DNA of 17,053 bases from Pedobacter sp. UBA2067 (GTDB lineage Bacteria; Bacteroidota; Bacteroidia; Sphingobacteriales; Sphingobacteriaceae). The stretch is from the NCBI GenBank assembly GCA_002333205.1, contig DDAD01000138.1, positions 16,467-33,519 of the forward strand. The letters run 5' to 3'. A program made the position numbers and the translations under genes. The notes below the pieces were generated by a model. It was not told where the DNA came from and did not search any database. It saw only the letters and a program-made list of their open reading frames with translations. Shown one piece after another: positions 15,411 through 17,053 of this stretch; positions within the stretch are counted from its first letter, which is position 1; each line of letters starts with the position of its first letter.

Positions 15411-16919
15411 TTATTGCTGACCTTCTCTGTGTTTACGTCTTACAATAGAATTTTTGCGGCTGTATCCGTAATAGATTGCCATACCAAGGGCCATCCAGAT
15501 TAATAAACGCTCCCAGTTGTGCGCACCTAAACCAACCATCATCAAGATACAAACACCAGCACCCAAGATTGGTACCACTGGCATAAATGGAGTTTTAAAT
15601 GGTCTTTCGCGGTCCGGATCTACTTTACGTAAGATCAATACACCAATACATACCAAAGTAAAGGCGAATAAAGTACCGATACTGGTCATATCACCAACAA
15701 CATCACCTGGAACAAATGCAGCGAATAAACCTACAAATACCAGGAAGATCAGGTTCGACTTATACGGCGTCTGAAATTTAGGGTGAACGGAAGAGAATAC
15801 TTTAGGTACCAATCCATCTTTAGACATCGAGAAGAAAACCCTTGACTGACCTAAAAGCATCACCAGAATTACAGAAGAGAAACCTGCAAGAATAGCTACC
15901 GTAATCAATACTGATAACCAGTGATAGCCATGCATGTAGTTTTCAATTGCATAAGCAACTGAAGCTTCTTTTCCAGCATTCTCAAATTCTGAATAATTCG
16001 CAACACCAGTTAACACGTGACCAAAAAGGATGTATAATGCAGTACATACCGCTAATGAAACCAAGATTCCGATAGGCATGTCTCTGCTTGGATTTTTAGC
16101 TTCCTGTGCTGCAGTTGATACCGCATCAAAACCGATGAACGCAAAGAAAACCACACCAGCACCAGCAATTATACCCGAAATACCGAAGTCACCAAAGTCC
16201 TGCGTAAAAAACTGCATAAAGCCCTTTTCTCCGTTGGCATACGCTACCTCTCCAGCGTTAACCGGAATGTAAGGTGTATGGTTAGCAGGGTTCATATATC
16301 CCCAGCCAATTGCGATGAAAGCGATTACAATGGCTACTTTCACAATTACAATAATGCCGTTTAAGGTTGCAGACTCCTGTGTACCGCGGATCAGTACAAA
16401 AGTTAGCAGTACTACAACGAAAAGTGCAGGGATATTGATAATACCCTGAATCCCGTCTACTGAGGTTTGAAATGGTGAATGGCAATAAGCGTAGGGGATG
16501 GTGACCCCGAAGGTTTCTAGCAGCTTATTGAGGTATTCCGACCAGGCAATAGCAACGGTGGCCGCACCAACGGCATATTCCAGTACCAAATCCCAGCCAA
16601 TTATCCAGGCAACAACCTCACCCATAGTTGCGTATGAGTAGGTGTATGCACTTCCTGCAATTGGGATCATAGATGCAAATTCCGCATAGCATAATCCTGC
16701 AAGCGCACAACCAATTGCTGCCAGGATAAAGGAGAGTGTAACTGCCGGACCGGAGTGCTCTGCCGCTGCTGCTGCAGTTCTAACAAATAGTCCAGCACCG
16801 ATGATCGCACCAATACCTAACGCAATAAGGTTACCCACCCCAAGCGTACGTTTCAGTGTACCTTCGCCACTCTCAGTAGACTCCTGAATTAAAGAGTCTA
16901 TCGATTTTTTAAATAACAT
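15411..16919 (-). CDS. APC-superfamily amino acid permease (cationic amino acid transporter-like)
   Basis: This 502-aa inner-membrane protein is probably an amino-acid/proton symporter of the APC superfamily, closest in style to the CAT/YfnA group. The hallmark GIGAIIGAGLFV of helix 1 is at residues 35-46, with the substrate-backbone-binding Gly-rich turn. It is followed by CYAEFASMIPIAGSAYTYSY in helix 3 and FFAFIGFDAVSTAAQEAKNP in helix 6 and its loop, another CAT-type signature. About 12 hydrophobic helices are visible. The C-terminal tail is short and strongly basic (SRKNSIVRRKHREGQQ). Length is typical (460-510 aa). The ATG at 16919 precedes the usual polar N-terminus with the family's TLGVGNLIALGIGAIIGAG block. 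It stands alone between two terminators, so it is a monocistronic unit. The substrate is not determinable. Confidence 0.92.
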   Translation of the reverse strand: MLFKKSIDSLIQESTESGEGTLKRTLGVGNLIALGIGAIIGAGLFVRTAAAAAEHSGPAVTLSFILAAIGCALAGLCYAEFASMIPIAGSAYTYSYATMGEVVAWIIGWDLVLEYAVGAATVAIAWSEYLNKLLETFGVTIPYAYCHSPFQTSVDGIQGIINIPALFVVVLLTFVLIRGTQESATLNGIIVIVKVAIVIAFIAIGWGYMNPANHTPYIPVNAGEVAYANGEKGFMQFFTQDFGDFGISGIIAGAGVVFFAFIGFDAVSTAAQEAKNPSRDMPIGILVSLAVCTALYILFGHVLTGVANYSEFENAGKEASVAYAIENYMHGYHWLSVLITVAILAGFSSVILVMLLGQSRVFFSMSKDGLVPKVFSSVHPKFQTPYKSNLIFLVFVGLFAAFVPGDVVGDMTSIGTLFAFTLVCIGVLILRKVDPDRERPFKTPFMPVVPILGAGVCILMMVGLGAHNWERLLIWMALGMAIYYGYSRKNSIVRRKHREGQQ

Positions 16920-16984
16920 AAATTAAGGTTTAGTTAACGTGTTTCGATAAAAAATTTTTTGTTTTATTTTTTTTAATATAGTTC

Positions 16985-16992
16985 CAAACCTA
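16985..16992 (-). promoter_or_regulatory. Probable -7 promoter box of the amino-acid permease
   Basis: On the minus strand TAGGTTTG is a perfect TAnnTTTG match. The region about 20 nt upstream is T-rich but has no clear TTTG. Transcription would start near 16978, giving a leader of about 58 nt. The leader is almost pure A/T and contains the 12-bp palindrome AAAAAATTTTTT at 16949-16960. Confidence 0.5.
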
Positions 16993-17004
16993 AATAAAAA
17001 TTGT

Positions 17005-17040
17005 CTAATAATAAAAAGGGATTTTCATCGAAAATCCCTT
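17005..17040 (-). terminator. Terminator of an off-window minus-strand gene
   Basis: An 11-bp perfect stem has AAGGGATTTTC at 17016-17026 and GAAAATCCCTT at 17030-17040, with a 3-nt loop. On the minus strand it is followed by TTTATTATT, continuing the T-rich end of the stem. The T-tract is only on the minus-strand side, so it terminates a minus-strand gene whose end lies just beyond 17053. Confidence 0.75.
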
Positions 17041-17053
17041 CTCTGGTAACAAT

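Overview
The window looks like a chromosomal core-genome segment from a Bacteroidota species, most likely family Sphingobacteriaceae (Pedobacter-like). Four things suggest this. GC content is moderate. Shine-Dalgarno sites are absent in front of genes and leaders are A-rich. Several genes have a Bacteroidota-type promoter (-7 TAnnTTTG, sometimes with TTTG about 20 nt upstream). The gene order outer-membrane barrel protein / uppS / bamA / ompH / ompH / murI is characteristic of this phylum. The genus is an inference from general knowledge, not from a search.

Layout. Positions 1-152 hold the 3' end of a barrel-like protein, probably DUF6089-type. Positions 207-4857 form an envelope-biogenesis operon: promoter, uppS (lipid carrier synthesis), bamA (outer-membrane protein assembly), two tandem ompH/skp-like periplasmic chaperones and a strong intrinsic terminator. 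murI (glutamate racemase) starts only 6 nt after that terminator's T-tract. A separate promoter at 5746 drives a 633-aa amidophosphoribosyltransferase-like protein, which ends at a hairpin terminator shared with the convergent LysE-family exporter (minus strand). Positions 8610-14572 are a tightly packed plus-strand run: an FHS-type sugar transporter, dCMP deaminase, guaA, a lipoprotein with a predicted type-1 periplasmic-binding fold, and an RsmB-like rRNA methyltransferase. Spacings are 6 nt, 8 nt, a 44-nt overlap and a 4-nt overlap. The minus strand then carries a previously unannotated-looking 39-codon membrane-peptide ORF, a MarC-family protein and an APC amino-acid permease. Each of the latter two has a promoter-like -7 box, and strong hairpin terminators separate the units. 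The hairpin at the right edge shows that another minus-strand gene ends just outside the window.

Functionally, the left half is cell-envelope construction (undecaprenyl carrier, peptidoglycan precursor D-Glu, outer-membrane protein insertion and chaperoning). The centre is nucleotide metabolism (PurF-like, dCMP deaminase, GMP synthase) with transport, and the right is amino-acid or small-molecule transport. No mobile element, CRISPR array, tRNA or rRNA was seen. I found no convincing new multi-gene system. The items most worth a second look are the PurF-like paralogue that lacks the iron-sulfur cysteine pair, the 39-aa membrane ORF, the terminator abutting the murI start, and the lipoprotein embedded in the guaA end.
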